DNA of 14,739 bases from Phoronis ovalis (taxonomy: Eukaryota; Phoronida; Phoronidae): assembly GCA_028565635.1 (NCBI GenBank), contig JAOXYB010030732.1, forward strand, positions 1 to 14,739, given 5' to 3'. The notes beneath the pieces were generated by a model. It searched no databases. It saw nothing but the letters and a program-made list of their open reading frames with translations, and had not been told where the DNA came from. Positions 1 to 6,872 of the stretch are shown piece by piece (the first letter of the stretch is position 1; every line of letters starts with the position of its first letter). The translations under genes were made by a program, and so were the position numbers.

Positions 1-380
1 GTATATGTATGTATTTTTTTTTTTTGTTTATTCACTTTTGATCCAAATTAGGAAAAAGCTCTTTCCTTATTCGGATCAAAATTGACTGATAAGGTCAAAG
101 AAAATATTACTTTTTTCCAAAACATACGAATCAAATATATTCTGAATCTATTCGAGTCAAATATTTTCAGTCGAATAAATAAAAAGGAGCTATATCTTTT
201 TTCCTTATTCAATTGAGGGTTTCAAGAAAGAAAAGAGAACCCCAATTTTGATCTGAATAAGGAAAAAGGAAATATTTCCTTCAGTTTTTCCTTATTCAGC
301 TCAAATCGAATAAGAAAAAAGGAAATATTTCTTTTTTCCAAAAAATATGATTCGAATTTATTCCTAATCTATTCGAGTCA
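1..380. repeat. AT-rich foldback and direct-repeat array
   Basis: This stretch is built from recurring 'ccttattc(g/a)gatcaaaa'-like units in both orientations. The segment 62-83 is the reverse complement of 244-265 with one mismatch in 22. A direct repeat of 58 bases occurs at 102-159 and 323-380, about 50 of 58 identical, each ending in 'ctattcgagtca'. Further 'ccttattc' units lie near 204 and 288, with inverted 'gaataag' units near 255 and 307. A T run occupies about 14-25. No coding potential is visible. It may be a foldback or MITE-like element, or a local satellite; I cannot name a family. The last unit ends about 45 bases before a candidate splice acceptor at 426. Confidence 0.6.
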
Positions 381-442
381 GAGGTACTCAGTTAAACTGC
401 ATTGAAGTTTACTGGTTTGTTTGCAGATGTCTTCCGTATAAT

Positions 443-524
443 ATGGCTGAAAACATCCCCTCCACCGTAATGACGTGTGTACCGAGTCCAAGGATTGCAA
501 AGTTTGCCATAGAAGCTTTTCCAG
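443..524 (+). CDS. Exon 1 of the small unknown gene
   Basis: It encodes residues 1-27 plus the first base of codon 28. The donor is CCAG|gtgcga, phase 1. If the acceptor at 425-426 is used, the exon would begin at 427 and the ATG would be internal. Confidence 0.45.
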
Positions 525-998
525 GTGCGACTTAATTACTTTGCATTGCAGAAGTTTGAGCATTACAAACCTGTCAACTTTTAAAATAATGAATGTATTT
601 TGAAAATGTTTATTTTAACTTCAACAACAAAATGCCATATATGGGTATAACAGAAGTTGTAAAAACAATTACCTGCACTATTCCAGACGATTTTTGTATG
701 TTTCTGATGAGAAACAATGTAAAACTTACTGTCTTTTTCATAATAAAATGGTATTAAGTATATAAAACATATTTTATTTATAGACGTACCCGATGTCGAT
801 ACAACCGGTATGACTGAGATTGATGTTCAAAAGTACGTCGAAGGCCGCTCAATGGCGTTCAAAAAGTGTCAAGATAAGGGAGAATCTTGTAACAAGTTCG
901 TCAAAAAGACACATTTTTCTGTCACTAACATGGATCTTGTAGCCGAAAAATACGGTCATCGTGGATACACCGTGTGCTATACGCCGCAAACCCCATAA
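443..998 (+). CDS. Unrecognised small two-exon gene (98 aa as modelled)
   Basis: Exon 443-524 (ATG to CCA G) joins 784-998 across a GT...AG intron. The G left by exon 1 and the AC opening exon 2 make a GAC codon and keep one open frame to TAA at 996-998. The product is 98 aa, begins MAENIPSTVM, and is hydrophilic, with Lys-rich stretches and four Cys (in MTCV, KKCQ, ESCN and TVCY). It has no signal peptide, no membrane segment and no family I recognise. An acceptor-like 'tttgtttgcag' ends at 426, and the frame stays open from there to the ATG (CLPYN before M). So 427-524 could instead be an internal exon of a gene starting left of the window. A poly(A) signal AATAAA lies at 1131-1136. The donor (gtgcga) is weak, which lowers confidence. 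Confidence 0.5.
784..998 (+). CDS. Exon 2 of the small unknown gene
   Basis: The acceptor is 'tattttatttatag' ending at 783. The exon opens in phase with exon 1, reads VPDVDTTGMTEIDVQKYVEG and onward, and stops with TAA at 996-998. An ATG at 810 inside it is unlikely to be the start, because the frame is open back to the acceptor. Confidence 0.55.
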
Positions 999-1130
999 TG
1001 ACTGATACGCACATGCACTGCTCAGTTGGTCCTAATTTAATTTTTACCTTAATCTTCGTTATTGTTAGTTCCATTCGTTACACTTCAAGTAGTTCAAACG
1101 AAATATATTTTTAAAAAACGATTTCAATCG

Positions 1131-1136
1131 AATAAA
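1131..1136 (+). terminator. Poly(A) signal AATAAA after the small gene
   Basis: A canonical AATAAA lies about 130 bases after the stop codon at 998, with T-rich sequence around it. The distance is normal for a short 3' UTR. This is inferred from the motif only. Confidence 0.35.
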
Positions 1137-2162
1137 TGAAATACTAATTACGTATGCTTTAGAAAACGCAATTTTAAACAGTCAAATCGGGTATCTCTGA
1201 AAAGTGTGATACGTTATTGAATTGCTGAAAATAATTAAATGGAACTTGTTTGTACATTTTATTCACATGATACCATGTAGTAACAGATTTCCTGGGGGTG
1301 ATAGTCAGGAAAGAGTATAATTTTATGCCGTCAAAAAGAAAAATGGTATAGTTTATATATTTTCTTCGTTTGTTTCTAAAAATTCTCAGGAAAACAAACA
1401 GAGTGATTCTGGCTGTTTCGTCTTCTTCGTTTTTTTAGCCAGAAAGATCCAAAACAGGGTCTAGATTTTGAGCTCGATTAAATTCCAAAGTCGATGTTGC
1501 GTGCCTATGCTACAAGCCCGATCTGTACTTGTTGTTGCTGTCTTCTCCGCCCTTCAGTTGTACCAAGAGTGTTTATACTCACTACTGCAAGATGTTTTAC
1601 TTAAATAAAATACAACTAAAACACTTTCCAAAAAGGAGACAAATGTATTGAAAATTCCCAGGCTGAATCGATACGTATATAAAGTGAATATTCTATTGTT
1701 AATACATGTAGCTCTACTATTCATCCACACACTTTTTTAAAGTTCCGTTTTATTGCTGTCAGTTAATTAAAAACATCTTCCAAAAAGGTAATGCACAGAG
1801 GAGAGGCGGTGGCACATTATATCGATAGCCGTTGTTAAAATAGTACTTTTCCAGTCGTTTAGAGAGTGGTCGACAAGATTTTCATTGGCGTTTTACCCTG
1901 TTGGCATGCACTGAGTGGCGCTAGTGTTGCGGTGCAAACATAGACACTGCTGTTATAATATAAGGGTTGGAATAATGAGGCTTACACATGTGACTACTTG
2001 ACGCAGAATTTCGTCATATGTCAAATGTTTTATCACTTTGTAGATAAATGGACTGCAAGTGCGAAATTAATCAATAATCTTGCTACGGTCATAATCACAA
2101 TGGTTATTGCCTCTTGACTTTTCTATTTGTATTATAGCTATTTTGAAGTACATGTACAGGGC

Positions 2163-2179
2163 ATGTACGTCACGTACAT
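2163..2179. promoter_or_regulatory. Perfect palindrome with CRE-like core upstream of the GPCR
   Basis: Two 8-base arms, atgtacgt and acgtacat, flank a single C. The centre reads tacgtcacgta and contains a half cAMP-response-element-like TACGTCA. Another palindrome, gtacatgtac, sits just before it at 2148-2157. The site is about 235 bases upstream of the GPCR start codon. It could bind a bZIP dimer, or it could be chance in AT/GT-rich DNA. Confidence 0.25.
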
Positions 2180-2413
2180 TTGATTTAGTAAAATGTAGTT
2201 GAATTGCAGGTATATAAGTATATATATTAATAATATATAGCCTATTTAGGATCCAAGAAGTGTTCACAGGAAATGTTTTGTAGACTGAGGAAATATATGA
2301 TCGAGTTACAAATAGAATCGCTTCCCAGTTTTGATTCTAATATTTGAATTACTTTTATCTTAATTCGAAAGTTTTGCTATAAGGACGAGTCAAAGAAATC
2401 AGGTTGTACAGAA

Positions 2414-3571
2414 ATGGAAAATTCAAGCAAATGCTACGTAGAAGAAACGAGTGAGCCAAATCTCCATTTCTTTATAGAAGTTATCTTAATTGGATCATTT
2501 AGTTGCTTTGGATTCATTGGAAATACAATCACATTTTATGTTCTAACAAGACATTGGAAGAATACAACCACTGTTTTTCTTAGTGTTTTAGCCATTTCGG
2601 ATTCCTTATTTCTAATTGCAATGATTTTTTATCATACAATACCGACAATTTACAAATTCTCTGGGTATTTAGAATACATCGTGAAATATACGCTTCCTTA
2701 CGTTGAAGTTTACTATATACCTGTTTGGTTCACAGCACAAACAGTTGGTACGTGGCTGGTTGTGGTGGTGGCAATGGATAGATTTAAGGTTGTGCAATGG
2801 CAAAGGTCTTATAAGTCAAATTCCGTTGCTCGAGCGTGGGTAATTGTCGCTGCAATTACATTATGTTCAGTTTTGTACAATTTGCCAAGATTTTGGGATT
2901 ATTCTGTTAGTGTAAAAAACGATAATTGCACAAACATTTCTTTTCCCGTGAGGACGAACGCTGAGTTTGCACAAAAAGACATTTATGATGTTTTGTATGG
3001 AGTTGCATTTTATATCATATTCATGTATGCCATACCGTTAGTAATACTCATTTATTTCAACGGAAAGATAATACTAACTATTAGACACTCCTGCAGAATT
3101 CGTAAAGAGCTTACTTTTGGTTTTTATAATAGAAAATTTGAAAAACAAAACGCTAACACATCCTTAATGTTAGTAGTAGTAATTATAGTTTTTATTTTCT
3201 GTGTAGCGCCGGATTTAGGTTTGCAAATTTTAATCAGAACTACGGAAAAGGCATTTTGGGAAAGATATATTATTTTCAGCGACTTGTTACTTACTTTAAA
3301 TTCTGCAGGAAATTTTTTTATTTATTCTTTAGTCGGCACAAAATTTCGATTAGAATTAAATAAGGCATTTTATTGTACACCACTCTCTACACAAAAAAGA
3401 AAATATAGTTTTAAAAACAGCAATCAATATAAAGTGCAGCGGCGTCTCCACAGTGATTCATATTTTTCTGGAAGAAGATGTCCTAGCCATGGAAAACTAC
3501 AGGAAATCCCAGATCTACCAAACCGAAACGGAGAAATTCCAGAGAAAGCGCAGTGTGCTACATACATGTAA
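2414..3571 (+). CDS. FMRFamide-receptor-like class A GPCR
   Basis: Intact, intronless 385-aa seven-helix receptor. The likely role is sensing a neuropeptide at the cell surface and signalling through a G protein. TM1 spans about 19-44 with GN at 36-37. TM2 carries LAISD at 59-63. The start of TM3 reads LPYVEVYYIPVWFTAQT, a layout typical of FMRFamide-receptor-like proteins, and TM3 ends in DRF (122-124) in place of DRY. TM4 is about 138-158, TM5 about 194-218, and TM6 holds FCVAP (262-266) with no CWxP tryptophan. TM7 has NSAGNFFIY (296-304) in place of NPxxY, and KFR (310-312) starts helix 8. N-glycosylation sequons lie at N3, N171 and N174. Cys321 could be palmitoylated. Cys172 is the usual loop-2 disulfide residue, but the counted partner position in TM3 is Glu98. 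The first in-frame ATG is used, at a normal N-terminal length. The exact ligand cannot be read. Confidence 0.92.
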   Translation: MENSSKCYVEETSEPNLHFFIEVILIGSFSCFGFIGNTITFYVLTRHWKNTTTVFLSVLAISDSLFLIAMIFYHTIPTIYKFSGYLEYIVKYTLPYVEVYYIPVWFTAQTVGTWLVVVVAMDRFKVVQWQRSYKSNSVARAWVIVAAITLCSVLYNLPRFWDYSVSVKNDNCTNISFPVRTNAEFAQKDIYDVLYGVAFYIIFMYAIPLVILIYFNGKIILTIRHSCRIRKELTFGFYNRKFEKQNANTSLMLVVVIIVFIFCVAPDLGLQILIRTTEKAFWERYIIFSDLLLTLNSAGNFFIYSLVGTKFRLELNKAFYCTPLSTQKRKYSFKNSNQYKVQRRLHSDSYFSGRRCPSHGKLQEIPDLPNRNGEIPEKAQCATYM

Positions 3572-3576
3572 ATAAA
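3571..3576 (+). terminator. Poly(A) signal overlapping the GPCR stop codon
   Basis: AATAAA at 3571-3576 shares its first A with the TAA stop at 3569-3571. If used, the 3' UTR would be only about 15-30 bases. Downstream DNA is AT rich and may contain other signals, so usage is uncertain. Confidence 0.3.
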
Positions 3577-4199
3577 ACATTTAACTACAGAGGTTAATTT
3601 TTTAAACAAACTATTTGGAACATAGTTTAAACGGGTGTTTGAATTCAGAAAATGTTCATGAACCACAGTAGATCTTCTGTGAAGGAAACATAATGAATAA
3701 TTCATAGAGTAAATTTTCAAAAGTAATCGTATGTTTGAGAATTGAATGCATTTGTAAAATGAAGAGTTAGAACAAATAATGCCATGGTACAATACCTTAT
3801 GATATCAAACCAAAAAAAATCCGAGTTGACTCAAGTGAATGGCTTCAAAAAAAAATAGAATCATTGTCAGAAACTGTGATAAAAAATTAATCAATTCTCT
3901 ACTTTTAATAAAAAAATGTGTTAACCACTTGAATATATCTATAATATTCTTTTAACTTTCTGTACGTTTGAAATACAATTTACTTTAATTTTTGAGATAA
4001 AGAAAAAGTTTTGTCTCTTACGTCCAGGGTGCTCGTTATTACTTCTGCTCTATTATTATGTAACATTAAACAAATATTTCTCATATTGTTTGTGTGACTT
4101 TCCACTAGCGGATCTTTTTAGTTAATCACTAGACGGCACCCGTGGTAAACCACAGATCTTGATAGAGATTTAGGTCACGTAAGGCCGAGTTCAGACATG

Positions 4200-4425
4200 T
4201 TCATCTGACTCTCACAGGCAAAAAATAATGATGCAAGAGTTTCAAAAGTGCCCCATTAAATATGATACCGTTGACCTATTGACCCCAAAATTTGAGGAAT
4301 CCGAGCCATCGTCGATACCTACGATGTGTGGAAAGATCATGATTCTACATGTAATAGTTTTGAAGATATTTGGTGGAAAGAGTGACAGACAGACGGACAC
4401 TCGAGATTTAGTAGTATAGATGACA
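4200..4425 (+). repeat. Dispersed bivalve-type repeat inside copy 1
   Basis: The stretch includes 'gttgacctattgacccc', 'catgattctacatg' and a closing 'gacagacagacggacac' simple repeat, a composition I associate with dispersed repeats in bivalve genomes. It falls within the segment absent from copy 2 of the duplicated block, which supports an insertion after the duplication. It contains a 63-codon open frame (4228-4419) that I regard as chance. The family name is not known to me. Confidence 0.4.
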
Positions 4426-4571
4426 AAATGGTTAAATTTACTTCAAAACTTTGATAACTGTTAACAACTTCTGTTGGATGCGAAAAGCTGAATGCGTCTT
4501 GTTGACAGGTTATTTGCCGTATGACCGTACATTGATAATCTGCCAGCTTATACAATCGGAAATCGTAAACT

Positions 4572-4577
4572 TTTAAT
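4572..4577 (-). terminator. Candidate poly(A) signal for the minus-strand gene
   Basis: Read on the minus strand this is ATTAAA, a common variant signal, about 110 bases downstream of the stop codon at 4685-4687. The call rests on the motif and its spacing only. Confidence 0.25.
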
Positions 4578-4647
4578 AGATATTGAATCAAGTTTACTAA
4601 AAACAATTTGATTTGGTTTTGGAGAACTGTGTAAAATTTGTCTCTTT

Positions 4648-4675
4648 GACGAAATCTGTGGACTGAGATTTCGTC
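4648..4675. other. Perfect 10-bp stem hairpin just past the minus-strand stop
   Basis: The arms gacgaaatct (4648-4657) and agatttcgtc (4666-4675) are exact reverse complements around the 8-base loop gtggactg. On the minus strand it begins about 10 bases after the stop codon, so it would lie at the start of the 3' UTR. The matching stretch of copy 2 (around 7530-7560) lacks it. Confidence 0.5.
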
Positions 4676-4684
4676 CCATCCTGA

Positions 4685-5241
4685 TTAGCGTCTAATTATC
4701 CAGCCAAAGTAATTTTTGAACCATGACGTTTTAGGGTGGCGCAAAGTTGGGCAGCTATAGTTAACATTTGGTGGACGAGGAACAAATGCAGAATACCTTG
4801 GTCCTCGTTCTAAAAGTTGTTCCTTGATTTGGGATTCTGATGATGTTCCTGGAAAAGACTTGCTCTGCGTAGGCTGTGTTTCAACTAACGAACTAGGAAC
4901 ATTATTACAAAGAAAATCACACACGTTATGTCCATGTTTGTCTCTCTCGTTAAAACCAGTGATATAGCATTTTGTTTGTTGAATATCCTTTAAATCGTTG
5001 CATTTCAAACGTCCATCATTATGCGTCTGAATCCTACCAATAGTTTTACCAGGAAATATGTCAGATAGCGATGAAACAGGAGAGCTTCCTTTCTGGCGCT
5101 CCTCATCATTACTTTTCCAGGACGTGTTATGCTCCCGATTACGCTGCATGCATGCTAAGGGACTTGTTCTCAAATCACAATTGATTTTTTCCAAATAACC
5201 GTCTGCGTGTAGCACATCCAGTGTGGTATCGGAAGACTGTT
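4685..5241 (-). CDS. Terminal exon of an unrecognised minus-strand gene
   Basis: A 184-codon open frame ends at TAA (4687-4685). No ATG lies near its 5' end; the frame runs back to an acceptor-like 'ttttattttgacatatag' whose AG is 5243-5242, and a stop lies just beyond. It is therefore best read as a last exon opening with two bases of a split codon. The encoded part begins EQSSDTTLDV, is polar and low in hydrophobic runs, and has no membrane segment. The C-terminal stretch VPRPPNVNYSCPTLRHPKTS, followed by WFKNYFG, is the best-conserved part: the decayed duplicate at 7530-8040 keeps VP(R/H)xPN, PTLxHPKTS and KNYFG in register. That suggests it really coded for protein. I do not recognise the family. 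The gene converges on the GPCR, and its upstream exons were not found. Confidence 0.5.
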
Positions 5242-5433
5242 CTATATGTCAAAATAAAACCCATGAGAACTGCATGTAATGCTTCTCTGCATGCTACCAC
5301 TGCTTAATTATAAAGATCAGAATTTTGAGTTTTATTTCGTTAATATAAGCTCGAAGAGAATTTTATCGATGTTCTTTTTACAAATATAGTTTCAGAGAGG
5401 TGACAACATATATTTATAGGAAATTATTTTTTG

Positions 5434-5470
5434 AATAATCAACCCCTGTTTAAATAACCGCCTCCTCTGG
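5434..5470 (+). repeat. 'aataatc..cccctg' repeat box, left copy
   Basis: The sequence aataatcaacccctgttt..., followed by 'aataaccgcctcctc', resembles 6019-6055 in the same orientation. Such boxes resemble the G/C-tract '(t)aataatcgcccccc' units seen in dispersed invertebrate DNA elements; I cannot assign a family. Confidence 0.4.
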
Positions 5471-5719
5471 TGACTAAAATAAATGAATAACAAAAGCCCC
5501 GAGACGGCAAGTTCAGTTGAAGACTCATTTGAATTAATATGAGATAATCACATTTTAATTCACTATCTTGTGTAGTAGATTAGCTCTATTTGATGATGCG
5601 TTGGGTTTTAAGGAAATATAGTACTATTTATTAGTAATATATTCCAATTTATCATTAACAAGTGTGTTGGCTCAAAAAACACTTCAATAATATTTCCAAT
5701 AGCATTTCTATGCTGAGTA

Positions 5720-5837
5720 CGGCAGGAGGTGATGTACATTTCTCGCCGATGGCATTCACAATAGTTGTGTTTCCACGTTGAGCAAGGTAGTATGCCACTG
5801 AAGAAAGTTGTCTAGGTATGTCACCATCAAAATAAAC
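5720..5837 (-). pseudogene. Decayed FAD-binding fragment of a DAO-type oxidoreductase
   Basis: The minus strand from 5837 reads VYFDGDIPRQLSSVAYYLAQ, then RGNTTIVNAIGEKCTS. This matches the layout of the N-terminal dinucleotide-binding fold of FAD-dependent DAO-family oxidoreductases: hydrophobic strand, GGGIxG, SxAYYLAxRG helix, then TTIVxA with a Cys downstream. The three fingerprint glycines are replaced (DGDIPR). Each change is one transition from a glycine codon (GAT/GGT, GAC/GGC, AGA/GGA), as expected after loss of selection. A TAA precedes the fragment and the frame ends at 5655. No other part of the gene was found, so it is a relic of about 40 residues. The similarity is judged by eye. 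Confidence 0.4.
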
Positions 5838-6018
5838 TTACTTTTTTAAGGTTTGTAAAAGTTCCTTCTTTTGAAAAAAAATTGCGTTACACACAGAATT
5901 TCGCTTAAATAAGCCGATTTGTTTAATAAACTGACAGTCTTCAAAAAACCTGTCGTATTTCTCTTAAGTAATAGATTGAAAAAATGTTAAATATTCATGT
6001 CAGGAGTACAAAGAAGTT

Positions 6019-6098
6019 AATAATCGCCCCTGCTCTAATAATCGCACCCCTAAAACCATATTTTTTAAGTAATCACCCAGAAAAAAATACGGTAATCC
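6019..6098 (+). repeat. 'aataatcgcccc' repeat boxes, right copy
   Basis: Three tandem-like units start with 'taatcgcccc', 'taatcgcacccc' and 'taatcacccag', the last followed by 'tacggtaatccgg'. The first unit aligns with 5434-5470. The open frame crossing this area (5984-6169) is a product of the repeat and is not proposed as a gene. Confidence 0.45.
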
Positions 6099-6779
6099 GG
6101 CCAAGTTTCATTTTTTTAAAACACATCGTAAACATTTTAAAATCTAATGCGAGTACGTACTTAACGTGATAATTATTTCCTACAATAACACGCATTTAAA
6201 ATTTTCTACTAGATCTAACATAGTGGTCTTTCGTCATCGTAAAGAAAAAAACCTCAAACTTACCCATTTTAGTTTATTCTTTGTCGTCTTGTCGGAGTTT
6301 GTGCAGACTGTAGACATTGTAAAAGTTTTATAATTGTTTGCATTGATTTTTATAATGCTATGACGCTCTTCTTTGTTTTGCAGAAATTCGTATTAAACGG
6401 CACTACTATTCGTTTTACTGATCTGTTTATAGCATCTTTTTCTAATAATAACAATAATAATAACATTCAAATGCAACATGTCTGTTGACCGATTATTACG
6501 ATTTGTTACTGGTGTCATTCAGCAATATCTTGCTACCATGTGTATTAATGGATCGAAGAAAGAACTGTACTCTCAATGCCAAGATCCGCTGTCTTTAAAA
6601 AAAATCCTAAATAATGCCGATACGGCGTATTAATGTAATGTAGTATTATAAATGTAAAAAATGTAAAATAAATAGATTTATAATATAGACGGCTGTAAAA
6701 ACGCAAATTAAAGTTAACCGCGAACTATCACGATATATATTGAGACATTGTTATTTAACCATAACTTTTTAATTTTCAG

Positions 6780-6872
6780 AACTAAAATGAAGAGAGAGAC
6801 ATGCAAAAGTGGTACTGGAAAGATAATACCAGTAAAATATACATCTATCAAGACCACTACAAAAAAATCCAG
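6780..6872 (+). CDS. Candidate coding exon, possibly an extra 5' exon of the dehydrogenase
   Basis: This is a 93-base open stretch between a strong acceptor (pyrimidine-rich 'aactttttaattttcag', AG at 6778-6779) and a perfect donor (cag|gtaaga at 6873). One frame is open throughout and contains ATG at 6787; it reads MKRETCKSGTGKIIPVKYTS and then IKTTTKKS, which is basic and Ser/Thr rich. It ends with two bases (AG). A possible acceptor 'ccgctttag' ends at 8211, and joining there adds the C at 8212 and flows in frame into the ATG of the dehydrogenase at 8213. That would add 29 residues (total about 362), perhaps a targeting presequence. Alternatively it belongs to another gene, or it is a relic of the duplicated block, since it lies just before copy 2. 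The splice signals are seen; the link is inferred. Confidence 0.4.

Larger units (their letters stand above)
999..2413. other. Intergenic region between the small gene and the GPCR
   Basis: No convincing gene is seen on either strand. An open stretch at about 1480-1640 without an early ATG has no recognisable protein content. A less AT-rich patch at about 1801-1960 contains the palindrome tatcgata (1820-1827) and a 'gagtggcgctagtg' motif. The last 300 bases hold perfect palindromes (2148-2157, 2163-2179, 2221-2239). The GPCR promoter and any 5' UTR exon should lie here, but the transcription start cannot be fixed. Confidence 0.5.
3590..5010. repeat. Duplicated block, copy 1 (partner at 6905-8040)
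   Basis: This block can be aligned by eye in the same orientation to 6905-8040. Anchors include 'tgtttgaattc' (3637 and 6959 areas), 'agaacaaata.tgcc' (3770 and 7056 areas) and 'ttattatgtaacatt' against 'ttattacgtaacatt' (4050s and 7310s). Further anchors are the 'cagctt' region at 4544 against 7420, and 'catgacgtttt..ggtggc.caaagttgg' (4722 against 7877). Similarity continues into the coding exon of the minus-strand gene. Copy 1 has about 400 extra bases between roughly 4116 and 4515; copy 2 has a 273-base insertion instead. Boundaries are approximate. Confidence 0.7.
5242..6779. other. Intergenic region with repeats and gene remnants
   Basis: This stretch holds 'aataatcgcccc'-type repeat boxes (5434-5470, 6019-6098) and a decayed FAD-oxidoreductase fragment (5720-5837, minus). 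It also holds an AAT/AAC run (about 6442-6466) and two short + open frames (about 6360-6487 and 6478-6633). Neither short frame is recognisable. Upstream exons of the 4685-5241 minus-strand gene could lie here, but none could be supported. Confidence 0.45.

Noticed and set aside
378-563. 61-codon minus-strand open frame
   Set aside because: It lies antisense to exon 1 of the small gene, mostly across its flank, and has no recognisable content; a shadow frame.
1676-1683. TATATAAA, possible TATA box upstream of the GPCR
   Set aside because: It is more than 700 bases from the start codon in DNA rich in T/A runs, with nothing else supporting transcription initiation there.
2067-2267. 66-codon minus-strand open frame upstream of the GPCR
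   Set aside because: It crosses palindromic AT-rich sequence and has no family resemblance; treated as chance.
3424-3792. 122-codon minus-strand open frame
   Set aside because: It overlaps the 3' coding end of the GPCR antisense, and its remainder is AT-rich duplicated spacer; the frame is not kept in copy 2.
4228-4606. Open frames 4228-4419 (+) and 4337-4606 (-)
   Set aside because: They lie within the repeat-bearing insert and flanking non-coding duplicate; no recognisable protein.
5984-6169. 61-codon + frame with IIAPALIIAPL repeat
   Set aside because: The repeated peptide is a by-product of the 'aataatcgcccc' DNA boxes, not evidence of a gene.
6360-6633. Two short + open frames (about 6360-6487 and 6478-6633), one with an Asn run and one starting MSVDRLLRFVTG
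   Set aside because: LLRFVTG recalls a phrase in HECT-type ubiquitin ligases, but only over seven residues and with no further similarity; the Asn run is a microsatellite. Not enough to call genes.
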